A stretch of 64,000 nt of DNA, from assembly GCA_037176725.1 (NCBI GenBank), contig JAZBRS010000060.1, positions 51,302,001 through 51,366,000 of the forward strand, in the 5' to 3' direction. Within the stretch, counting starts at the first letter, position 1; every line of letters starts with the position of its first letter. Shown here one piece after another: positions 21,736 to 31,055 of this stretch. The translations under genes were made by a program, and so were the position numbers. The stretch comes from Posidonia oceanica (taxonomy: Eukaryota > Streptophyta > Magnoliopsida > Alismatales > Posidoniaceae). The notes beneath the pieces are model-generated. The model worked only from the letters and a program-made list of their open reading frames with translations. It was not told where the DNA came from and searched no databases.

Positions 21736-22896
21736 CTAGGGGGCGGCTGGAGGAATCTCGTTGAGGGGCCAGAGTCCTTGCACCTCAGTGATATACTCAA
21801 AAGTACATCCTGAGCCCTTCACAGCTGCTGTGTCTGTAGACTTCACCCCGTGCCGCATCAGGTCTGCTAGCACTGTTGTGGATGCTGTTGTGCTGAGGGG
21901 GTAAGCTTGCATGAGTCTGGGCGCAGTGCTGTCAATGAAGGCACCCTGCCGGTAGCCAAACTGCCGCATAACCCGGATAGGGTGGTACTCCACACCCCCA
22001 GTGAATCCTGGCAGGACTACGAGCCACGTATCGTGAGCATCGAAGAAGACAGTGAAGGGCTCTGCTGCAGATAGGATGATTCGCCAAGTCACTGCATCAT
22101 CCGTCAGCTCAGATAGCTTTTGATACTCTTCTGGCACGCTCTTAATAGTTCTTGCATGGCCGCTGCCGCAGTAGGTTTCAATAGCATGCCTCTGAGGGCG
22201 CAGGAGGTCCATCTCCAGGTGTGCAGCTAGCCAGATCTGCACAAGCACTCCGCAGCCGTGGAACTGGCGGCAGCGGTGCACAACGCGGTCCAGCCTGCGG
22301 TATGTTTCTGCGAGGATGACTGGTGCCAGGTCAATATGCCGGGTCACCACTGCAAGTGCAATCTCAGCAATCTCGATTGCAACTGTCATCCTACCATGCA
22401 TGAAGATCAGCTTGCCTAGGAAGTGGGTGACGAATCCCTGGAGCCACAGCTTGTCTCCAAGTTCAGCGCGCTTTTCCATAACAGCATCAAAGTATGCCAG
22501 GCAAAGCAGGGGCGTGGGCCCGCTAGTGCAGATTAGTCTTTGCTGGACGCTTTTAGTAGAGAGCCCAGTCAGCTGGCTTAGGACCGTAGTGTATCCGTCG
22601 TGCCTCATAAAGCTTAGGGGTTCCATAATTGTAGAGAAGCCGCAGATCCGGCGCACCTCCTCAAGCATGGGAGTCAGCTCCGTCCTGTCGAAGCAGAAGA
22701 TGTAATGCGTTGGCTTCCAGAACCTTGCTGCAGCGCATAGGAGATGCCGGCTTACTTCAACATCTGCTGCCTTCAGGAGCTTGGAAGGGATACCCCAAGT
22801 GCGTAGTTTCTCGCGATCAGCTTTAGTGAGTTTGCCAACCCACTCTCGCAGGACATCTGAACTGTGCATAGGAGTGACCATAGTGGGATAACCCAT
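21736..22896 (-). CDS. Intact DUF7745 / plant-mobile-domain-like protein of element B
   Basis: 386 codons without interruption, the longest clearly element-encoded intact ORF in the window. It is separate from and downstream of the integrase, in its own frame. The start Met aligns with the start in A, and an in-frame TGA lies about 60 bases upstream. Blocks resembling plant mobile domain / DUF7745 proteins are LREWVGKLT, TWGIPSKLL, EVSRHLLCAAARFWKPTHYIF, LTPMLEEVRRICGFS, VILAETYRRLD, FHGCGVLVQIWLAAHLEMD, a LTDDAVTWRI block, VVLPGFTGGVEYHPIRVMRQFGYRQG and SGCTFEYITEVQGLWP. I see no signal peptide, membrane segment or catalytic motif. Related domains occur in host proteins (MAIN, MAIL1) that act in transcription and transposon silencing; the role in the element is unknown. 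Assignment is from memory of the family. Confidence 0.82.
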   Translation of the reverse strand: MGYPTMVTPMHSSDVLREWVGKLTKADREKLRTWGIPSKLLKAADVEVSRHLLCAAARFWKPTHYIFCFDRTELTPMLEEVRRICGFSTIMEPLSFMRHDGYTTVLSQLTGLSTKSVQQRLICTSGPTPLLCLAYFDAVMEKRAELGDKLWLQGFVTHFLGKLIFMHGRMTVAIEIAEIALAVVTRHIDLAPVILAETYRRLDRVVHRCRQFHGCGVLVQIWLAAHLEMDLLRPQRHAIETYCGSGHARTIKSVPEEYQKLSELTDDAVTWRIILSAAEPFTVFFDAHDTWLVVLPGFTGGVEYHPIRVMRQFGYRQGAFIDSTAPRLMQAYPLSTTASTTVLADLMRHGVKSTDTAAVKGSGCTFEYITEVQGLWPLNEIPPAAP

Positions 22897-24402
22897 CGCA
22901 GGAGTATAAGTGCAGGCTGCTGGTGTAGAAGGCTTAGGTAATTGTAATCAGGGTTGCGGTTTATCAGATCAGGCATAAGCATACAACACTTGGCTGATAA
23001 AGATGCAGAATTGAAGGCTAGCATTGCAGTTTTAACAGTTAGCATTCAGAGTGCAGATATTAAGCATATTCAAACTAGGGTAGTTCTGCTGGGGCAAGTG
23101 GTTGGTCGGCGCTCTGGACCAGTGCAGCTTGAAGGAGGTCGGCGCATGCTTGATAGGAGTACTGCCTCAACGCTGGGCTAAGTTTTGCAGAGCGGGAAGA
23201 TAGAAGAAAAGGAAGGACTTATGCTATGTATGCATGCATGATTTATGCTTGGTATGCGTGGCTATGTGCATGGTTCATGATAGATGCCATAAATGTATGC
23301 ATGATTGTGCTTATATGCTGTAGCCCTCAGCATATGGAGTGCTTAATGCCTGCTGTAGAGGAAGAGAGGGGTCCCTGACTCACTAGACTCTACTCAAACT
23401 CTTGACTTGCTGGTGGCGCTCAGGAAAAAGGTTATTTGCAGGGCAGGGGTGGTGGGTGGTGAGGACAGGCTCCAGACCAACCTCCCCAAGGACTTACACC
23501 TACTCTTTTGCATCGTTTTGCTCCCTCATAGGCATGTAGGTTTCCCCTATCCCTAACTTGGAGGCAATGGGCACCTGGTTGAAGCTGGGGAGCTGCTTGC
23601 TAGGCCTTGCTAAGTTTAAAGGCCTTGCAGGGTTTGTGAATTCCCAGGTGCGAATTCTTGCTCATCTCTAAGACAGGTAAAGGATGGGATTGCATTGCTT
23701 GCTTTTCCCTTTTTCTGGAGTCGCCTTTTATTTTTGCTCCTTCTTTTCTTTCTTGCTTCTTTTTTTTTGCTTTCTTTTTTTGCTTTGCTTTTTCTTTTCT
23801 TCCCCTTTTTTTTTGCAAGCTTCTGCTATCCCAGACTTAGAGGTAATAGGCGCTGGGGCTTTGAAGTGGGTTTGGGGCTCCCAAGTGCAAGTGATGGGTC
23901 ATCTCTGAGGCAGTTTGGAGGGACAGGGTTATGCTACACGCCTCTATCTCTAGGGCCCGCTTCTGTCTTCGCCTTCTATTTGCTTTTCTTTTATGCCCAT
24001 GCTCAGACATATTCTTTTATGGCTCACATTTGCTCACGCCCTAGCATTTTATCTCCCTCAGGAAGTGCAAGTCCTAAGGGGTTTGGTTGTTTTGCCTGTT
24101 CTCACTTGAAAGGTGGCTCCCTCACTAGCTAAGACGCTTAAGTAGTGCCAGGTGAGGTAGGGTAGACTCCTTCCATAGCAGGCAAGCACATCTGATTTCA
24201 TCATCGGGCCAGATGCAATGCATGATTTTTTGCTGGAATTTTTGGTTTTTGCTTGGGATATGCTGAAAGAGATGGAAATGCAAGGATATATGCAAAGAGT
24301 GCAGGAATGTAGGGGATAAGATAGGAATGCAGAAGAATGTGCAAGGAAGAGAGAATGCAAAGGGTAGGATGGAAGAGAATGCTCTGCAAGGCAGGGGCTG
24401 GG
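22897..24402 (-). other. Spacer between integrase and DUF7745-like ORF, element B
   Basis: About 1.5 kb without a recognisable gene. It has patches conserved with A (7214-8390) and a strong T-rich, Phe-coding low-complexity stretch at 23690-23830, antisense to the element. A short upstream frame near 22900-22990 (DLINRN...LHQQPA) has a counterpart in A (DLINHN...LHQLPA) just before the ORF start. It might be a leader exon or upstream ORF; I cannot decide. Confidence 0.55.
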
Positions 24403-25470
24403 CTATTGATAGTACTTCTTGAGGTAGCATGCGTTGACCGGCTCTGACTGCCCAGTCTGATCCATGTCCTCAAGAATTGCTGCGCCGCCTGAGAATGCTT
24501 GCTTGACCACAAAGGGGCCACGCCAGTTGGGTCGGAATTTGCCTCGACCATCTGGCAGGTGGATGGCTCGCAAGACAAGGTCTCCTGGCTGAAAGCTCCT
24601 GGGCTGCACCTTCTTTAGGTATACTCTTGCCATCCGCTTCTGGTAGCAGCGAGCGTTATGCATTGCTTGCAATCTGTGCTTATCAATTAGGTTAAGCTGG
24701 GTGCAGCAGTCCTCGACCCATTCCGCTTCTTCTAGCTCTGCCTCTCGTAGGATTCGTAGCGAAGGAATCTCCACTTCGACAGGCAGCACTGCCTCCATGC
24801 CATATGCCAGCGAATACAGGGTGGCTCCTATCGAGGTCCGCACTAATGTCCTGTATGCCTAGAGCATGTACGGGTGCTTATCATGCCAGTCTTTGTGGGT
24901 TTTTGCCATCTTCTTCATTATCTTCACAATGTTTTTGTTGGCAGACTCCACTGCTCCATTCATCTGCGGCCGGTAAGGCAAGGATCTATGATGCTTGATC
25001 TGATGCTTCTGCAGGTATTCCTTGATCCTCTTTGCAATGAAGTTCGAGCCATTGTCAAAGATGATTGCATATGGGACCCCATATCGGGTGACAATGTTAC
25101 TTTTGATAAATCTCTTTGTCACCGCAGCTGTGACCACTTTGTAGGAGGTTGCTTCCACCCACTTAGTGAAATAATCTATCGCTACCAAGATGAAGCAATG
25201 ACCATTCGATGCAGCAGGGTGTACAGCGCCGATGACGTCCATTCCCCAGGTGGAGAAGGGCCATGGTGAGGACATGCTGTGCAGTTCCTGTAGGGGTGCG
25301 TGCATAAGTTTACCATGGATCTGGCAGTTGTGGCATCTACACACAAATTGGCAGCAGTCTGCTTCCATGGTTGACCAGAAATAGCCTTGCAACATTATCT
25401 ACTTGGCCAGCAGCACTCCATTCATATGCAGACCACAAGTCCCTGCATGAACCTAGAGCATAAGCATGTC
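24403..25470 (-). pseudogene. Integrase of element B (interrupted)
   Basis: HHCC zinc region near 25460-25320 (HMNG...RCHNCQIHG). Catalytic core: WGMDVIGAVHP (Asp), YFTKWVEA, AIIFDNGSNF (Asp), YRPQMNGAVESANKN (Glu), with exactly 35 residues between the second Asp and the Glu. The C-terminal part has YSLAYGMEAVLPVEVE, KKVQPRSFQPGDLVLR, WRGPFVVKQ, and ends YLKKYYQ with TAG at 24403. The segment is in frame throughout but is stopped by TAG near 25399 (LAK*IM), by TAG near 24857 where A keeps Trp (YAVWAYRT), and by one in HAGTCG near 25455. The catalytic residues are all present, so decay is recent compared with A. Confidence 0.92.
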
Positions 25471-25499
25471 GGCCTCTGACTTGCTTAAGCAGCGCAGGA

Positions 25500-26280
25500 G
25501 CATCTGGCTGTATGACCTTCTCTCTAGCTGCCCTGCCCCTAACACATACTTTGACTCCAGATGCACCAAAGTTCTTCTATCTGCTACTGAGGTGCCGGGC
25601 GGGTGGCTGCCAGACTCAAGGAAGGCTTTAATGTCGCAGTACCAGGGCTACTCTTCTACTGAATCTGCCTCCTCTATGCTCATGCAGTGTGCAGGCTGCT
25701 CCATGCATGTAACTGATACATCCACTGCTCGGTCCTCAGGTATACTGAGCCAGGACGCCAAGGTTGCCAACGCATCTGCATATGCGTTCCTTGCTCTGTT
25801 CATATACGAGAAGCGGATGCTTGCAAACTGCTCTATTAGCTTCAGCAGGTGTTCGTGATATGGCCCTAGTTTTGGATCCTTTGTTCTCCAATCACCATTC
25901 ACTTGGAAAATCACCAGCATGGCATCGCCGTGCACATGCAGCTTCTGTGCCTTGCGCTTGAGTGCGACCTTCAATCCTAGAATGCATGCTTTATATTCTA
26001 CTTCATTATTAGTGCACTTGAAGGTCAGCTTCCTTGCAAAGGAGATCATCTGCCCCTGCGGCGTAGTCAACACCGCACCTATGCCTTGACCCTTCTTGTT
26101 GACAGCGCCATCAAAGTAGAGCTGCCAATGCTCTAAGTCTTCAAGGTCCTCCTCAGAGTCTTCCATCGCAAAGAGGATGTCCTCATCCGGGAATTGCGTC
26201 TGGAGAGGCTGGTATTTAGGCAAAGGAAAGTGTGCAAGGTGATCTACCATGGCTTGGCCCTTCATGGCTCGCTACATGAC
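25500..26280 (-). pseudogene. Second (archaeal-type) RNase H of element B
   Basis: All four catalytic positions are visible: LYFDGAVNKKGQGIGAVL (Asp), TNNEVEYKACILGLKVAL (Glu), HVHGDAMLVIFQVNG (Asp) and NAYADALATL (Asp). The open stretch 26265-25648 contains the whole domain. It is bounded upstream by TAG (FVM*RAMKGQ, near 26268), also present in A, and downstream by TAG near 25645 (EE*PWY) where A has CAA. The N-terminal tether has the MVDHLAHFPLPKY block usual in this lineage. It would degrade template RNA during reverse transcription. Confidence 0.9.
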
Positions 26281-26389
26281 AAAGGTGATGTTGTACTGAG
26301 ACAACAGTACTTGCCACTTAACGCATCTGCCTACCATTGCTGGCTTCTAGAAGAGGAACTTGATGGGGTCATGTCAGCATAGGAGCCGG

Positions 26390-27786
26390 ACTGGATACGC
26401 CATCATGTAGTGCCTCAGCTTCTGTGCAGCCTAGAAGAGGGATAAGCAGGTCTTCTCCATTGTGCTATACCTGGCTTCGTAGTCATTGAATTTCTTGCTC
26501 AGGTAATAAATTGCATGCTCCTTTCTACCAGATTCATCATGCTGGCCCAAGACGGCGCCCATGGAATGCTGGGCAGTAAAGAGGTAAAGAAGCAGAGGTC
26601 TCCCCGACATGGGAGGGACCAACACAGGAGGCTTGGTCAGGAGCTGCTTAATCTTGTCAAAGGCAGCTTGGCACTCTTCGCTCCAACTGACCTGTGCATT
26701 CTTCTTCAAGAGCTTGAAGATCGGTTCGCATATAGGCATGAGCTGCGCAATGAACCGACTGATATACTATAGGCGTCTAAGCAGGCCTCGGACTTCTTTC
26801 TCTGTCCTAGGGGGTGGCATGTCCACGATGGCTTTAGCTTTCATCGGGTCCACTTCAATCCCCCTCTGGCTAACAATGTAGCCTAGGAGCTTGCTAGAAG
26901 ATACCCCAAATACACATTTGCTGGGGTTGAGGCGCAACTTGTACTTTCGCAGACGGTCAAAGAGCTTTCTTAAGCAGGCAAGATGATCCTCAGGCTCTTT
27001 GGTCTTGGCAATCATATCATCCACATATACCTCGATTTTTTGATGCATGAGGTCATGGAATAGTGCAATCATGGCCCTCTGATAGGTTGCGCTAACATTT
27101 TTTAGCCCAAATGGCATAACTTGATAGCAGAAGACACCCCAAGGGGTGATGAATGATGTCTTCTCCATATCTTCCTCTGCCATTCTGATCTGGTTATAGC
27201 CAGAGAAGCCATCCATAAAAGAGAGCATCTTGTGTCCTGTAGTGTTATCGACCAGGATGTCAATGTGCGGCAGGGGAAAATCATCCTTGGGACTCGCCTT
27301 GTTCAGGTCCCGATAGTCGATGCACATACGGACTCGTCCATCCTTCTTGGGCACTGGGACGACATTTGCAAGCCACTCAGGGTAAAGGACAACCTTGAGG
27401 AAGTTAACACCGTGCTACTTCATGATCTCCTCTTTGATCATAAGTAGCCACTGCTGTCGCCATCGCCTTAGCTTCTGTTTTACTGGCCTTGCATCTGGGT
27501 CTAAGGGCAAGTTGTGCACAACTATCTCAATGTCGAGGCCAACCATATCCTCGTAGCTCCAGGCAAAGACATCCGCATACTCCTTCAAGAATGCGATGAA
27601 TTCTGCTCTAGCCTTGGGCGACAGAAGGGCGCTGATGCGGACCTCTCTGACTTCTTCTGTTGTGCCAATGCTGACAACCTTTGTCTCCTCTTCGACATGG
27701 AGGTTGGGGCCTTCTGGATCGTCGTCGTGGGGCCGGAACTCAGGCGATGGTTCATCATTCTCATCTTCGCCTGCATCATCCTCCAC
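26390..27786 (-). pseudogene. Reverse transcriptase and RNase H1 of element B (interrupted)
   Basis: Single frame with stops. RT: FLKEYADVFAWSYEDM and VKQKLRRW, TAG near 27412 (A has CAG), VPKKDGRVRMCIDYRDLNKA, MLSFMDGFSGYNQIRM (Asp), SFITPWGVFCYQVMPFGLKN, EVYVDDMIAKT (YVDD at about 27016-27027), RLNPSKCVFGV, and LLGYIVSQRGIEVDP. TAG near 26766 separates the connection region. RNase H1 has LLLYLFTAQHSMGAVLGQHD, with Phe at the position of the first catalytic Asp, then YYLSKKFNDYEARYS. TAG near 26433 and, at the end, TGA and TAG near 26353-26380 follow; that last TAG is shared with A. This matches the known degeneration of RNase H1 in elements with a second RNase H. Confidence 0.92.
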
Positions 27787-29897
27787 TCCATATGCGATAA
27801 GCTCCGAGAGGATCTCCTTCTCAAAGGTAGGGTCTGAGATATCGAAGGAGTGCAGGTGTTCCGCTGCTTGGCCCTAGTGACGCATACCCGAGTGTTTTTA
27901 TACCCTCGGTGCGTGACCTTTGTTCTGGCAAGCTCCTCAGCTGGCTCTGCCTGCTTTGACTCTGCTGATTCTGTTAATTCTGCTGCTGTTGACTGTACTG
28001 GGGCTAACTGCGCTACTGTCTGCTGTGTGGGGGCTGCATATGCTACTACTTGCTGCTGTGCTGCTGGTGCCTGCTGTGCTATTGCCTGTGCATGTTGCGC
28101 CGCTACCGATACATGTTGTACTGCCGCTAGTGCATGTTGCCTTACTACCACAGGTGCATGTTGCTCTACTACTACTGCATGTTGGTCTACTCCTACTGCA
28201 TGTTGCTCTACTGCATGGGACTCTGCATGGGACTCTGCATGGTGCTCTGCATGGAACTCTGCATGGGACTCTGCATGGTGCTCTACATGTTGCTCTGCAT
28301 GGGACTCTGCATGGGGCTCTGCATGGTGCTCTGCATAGGACTCTGCATGGGGCTCTGCATGGTGCTCTGCATGGGACTCTGCATGGTGCTCTGCATGGAA
28401 CTCTGCATGGGACTCTGCATGGTGCTCTACATGTTGCTCTGCATGGGACTCTGCATGGGGCTCTGCATGGTGCTCTGCATGGGACTCTGCATGATGGTGC
28501 TCTGCATCGGACTCTGCATGGGGCTCTGCATGGTGCTCTGCATGGGACTCTGCATGGTGCTCTGCATGGTGCTCTGCATGGGACTCTACATGGGGCTTTG
28601 CATGGGGCTCTACATGGTGCTCTGCATGGGACTCTGAATGTTGTACCACTACTACTTGTTGTGCTACTGGTGCTGCCTGTGGTGCTGATGCCACTGGTAT
28701 CTGTTGCGCAGTTGCTTCTTCTACATGCTCTGGTGTGCCCACCGAGGATATATCAGGCCGTTAGCTGATCAAGGTACCGCCGCCTGCTGCATTGTCCAAG
28801 TGTGGCATGCGTTGCACAAACCATCGAGGCCCACCCCCTGGCTGCAGGGTGATCAGCTCATCTGGTCTGACGGGTGCCTTTAGCGCTAGATCCTCCTCTA
28901 GAACCATGATAGAGGGATCTGTGGCCACGGCCTTCCCCTTCTTCTATGCAGTCTCATGCTCTACGACGTCTTGTGCCAGTGACGCAAGCTGCTCCTGGAA
29001 TAACTACTCCAAGTCTCCTATAGAGAAATCAATCTGAGCATCAGTAGCCGCTCCTGCCTCCTCATCCGAGGGTGAGTCGACATAGTAAGCGACTGCTGGG
29101 CTTGCGGCCGGCCTAGGCTCAACTGCTGGGCTTTCTGTTGCTTGGGGCATCTACTTTGCTGCTGCTGGGTATGCTGCCAGGATCACTACTGCTGCTGGTG
29201 GGGAGGCACAACCGCTCTTCTAAGGGGCCAATGGCTGGGCCGCCATGCTTGGGGATGAAACGCCGGTGCCCGTGGGTGATAGTGGTGGTCTCCCGATAGC
29301 AGCGGCGAGAATCTTCCGCATAGCAAGATCTGCTGAGGTTGACAGTGGTGTGCCTGACAAAGCCACCTGGCTTGCTTGTGGCGTTGTCAATGATGCAGGC
29401 TGAGTCACGCTGTCGCCTGATCCGACTGACTGTGCCGCTTGAGAAAGTGATTTCCATGCCGGTGCAGCTGTAGCCACAGGCTGACTGCTGGATAACGCCG
29501 GAGGGCGTGCTTCTGACTCTGGCACTGCAGCTGCGACTGTCGGCAACTTTGGTGATGCTGCAGAAAGAGGGGAAACTGTCAACCCCGCCCTAGGGTTTGC
29601 CAATTCTGCTGCTTCATTAGTAAGTGCCAGGCAAACTGACCGGGACGCGGTCGCGCTGAGCTGATCCTTGCTGCTAGTTGGGGCTGCCTCAACTATACCA
29701 GACTCCTCCTCATCTGAGTAGTAGTCCTCGATGCAGACCCATTCTTCTTCTAGCAGCTGGGAATTTGGGCATGACGCCTGCTGTACTGAGGCTTCAGTAC
29801 TGTTTGATTCCAGGACACCTGCACTGGTGAAGTTAGTGAGGTCCTGCGGGATAGCCATCCTCTGATCCTTGGGCAGCATGCATCTGTCTTTGTTGGA
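27787..29897 (-). pseudogene. Protease-RT linker of element B
   Basis: Unusually long polyprotein linker, open over 29879-29220 and 28742-27880 in the gag-protease frame. Parts: NFTSAG, EEEWVCIEDYYSDEEESG (shared with A), a long Ala/Ser/Pro/Thr stretch, a His-Ala-Glu repeat tract (28195-28640), Gln/Val/Ala-rich sequence, then DPTFEKEILSEL and a strongly acidic DDAGEDENDEPSPEFRP block. The last two are in the RT frame because of a deletion of about 16 bp near 27885 relative to A. No enzyme domain is visible. Confidence 0.65.
28195..28640 (-). repeat. His-Ala-Glu minisatellite in the linker of B
   Basis: About 445 bp of 12-bp units (CTCTGCATGGGA, CTCTGCATGGTG and variants on the plus strand). 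The sense-strand peptide repeats are His-Ala-Glu-Ser, His-Ala-Glu-His and His-Ala-Glu-Pro. Higher-order duplication is visible (28222-28340 against 28380-28490). Plus-strand ORFs over it (Met-Leu-Cys- or Leu-His-Gly-rich) are not genes. Confidence 0.9.
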
Positions 29898-31055
29898 CTA
29901 TAGATCATATCCAAGACCTTCAGAATCTCTTCGCTCTACTACTCTGATAGGCTCAGCGATTCCCTGGCCATATCGCCCGAGCGGGGCTCCCTTGACATAG
30001 CTCCATCTGTGACAGACATTTTCGACCATCCGGAAGGGGTTGCTATGAACAGCCAAGGAGTTGACACGTTCAAGATCAGGTACAAAGCTAACCGGCTCAC
30101 ACCGATTAACTCGATACAAAGCAGCTGAAAGTTCAGGGTCAAATGGGATAGTATGCGAAGAGATGGGTGCAACCGCCTCGATCTGCTCTTTCTCAAAGTT
30201 TTCCACCATTACAACGATAACATCGTCACTGTGGCGAAACTTGATCATACAGTGGAGGGTCGAGGGGATGACCTGATGCTTGTGCAGCCAAGGGTGCCCA
30301 AGCAAGAAGTTAAAGTTAGGCTCCAAGTCAACAATGTAGAACTCCACATTGAAGGTGACCGGGCCAATGATGAGAGGAATAATCAGAATCTCTAGAGCAT
30401 CATGATGCGTATTATCAAAAGCTGTCATTCCCTTTATCGCCGGAGTGATATCTTCGGCTTTGAATCTGAGCCTGGTTGCAGTGCGCAACGGACAGACATT
30501 AAGGCCTGACCCATTATCAACCAGCGATAGGGGAATGCGGAAGTTTTTGTATTGCACTGTGACAAACAAGGGTTAGTTATGATTAATCCCACGCGAAGGC
30601 AGCTCATCGCTCGTGAAAGAGATGATCTGCGGCTCCGGGATAATGCCAACCATGCTCTCTAGGGCCGCAAGCTCTAGGGCTTGGGACACACTGGCAGCTT
30701 GGAACACTCGGAGAAAAGCCTCATGGTGTTCGAAAGAGGAGTGGATAAGGTCCCAAATGGAAATATCGGCTTTAACCCTCCTAAGCTGGGAAGTGATGTT
30801 TGTTTTGTGGTGCAGCTTTCTAGTAGTGGGAGAGGGTGCTTTGGGAGTTGGCTCTACCGGGCTAGGTGCAGGGGGTTGGCTTGATGCTGGGGGTGCTGCA
30901 GGCTGGCAAACAGGTAGGGGTGTTGTGGGTTGGCTTGCTGGTGGAGGTGCAGTGGGTGCTGGACGGCTGGGCCTTACCACCGGTGCTGCGGGCTGGTATA
31001 CCCTCCCCAATCGCATGACTTCTACGCACGTTTCCGTGGCATAGTCATAGGGCAC
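29898..31055 (-). pseudogene. Protease region of element B
   Basis: Pro-rich lead-in, then ISIWDLIHSSFEHHEAFLR, FTSDELPSRGINHN and a TAG near 30571. Then FRIPLSLVDNGSGLNVCPL (catalytic Asp near 30515), KAEDITPAIKGMTAFDNTHHD, YIVDLEPNFNFLLGHPWL, IPSTLHCMIKFRHSDD, and a conserved C-terminal block RVNSLAVHSNPFRMVENVCHR. A TAG near 29893 (DL*SNKDRC) stands where A has CAG (DPQSSEDRC). It is otherwise in frame with the linker and gag. The retropepsin-like DNG motif is the form common in this lineage. Confidence 0.88.

Noticed and set aside
27920..28768. Plus-strand 282-codon Leu-His-Gly repeat ORF and neighbouring Cys/Met-rich ORFs
   Set aside because: They are antisense or shifted readings of the His-Ala-Glu minisatellite in the linker of B; no start context or homologue in A.
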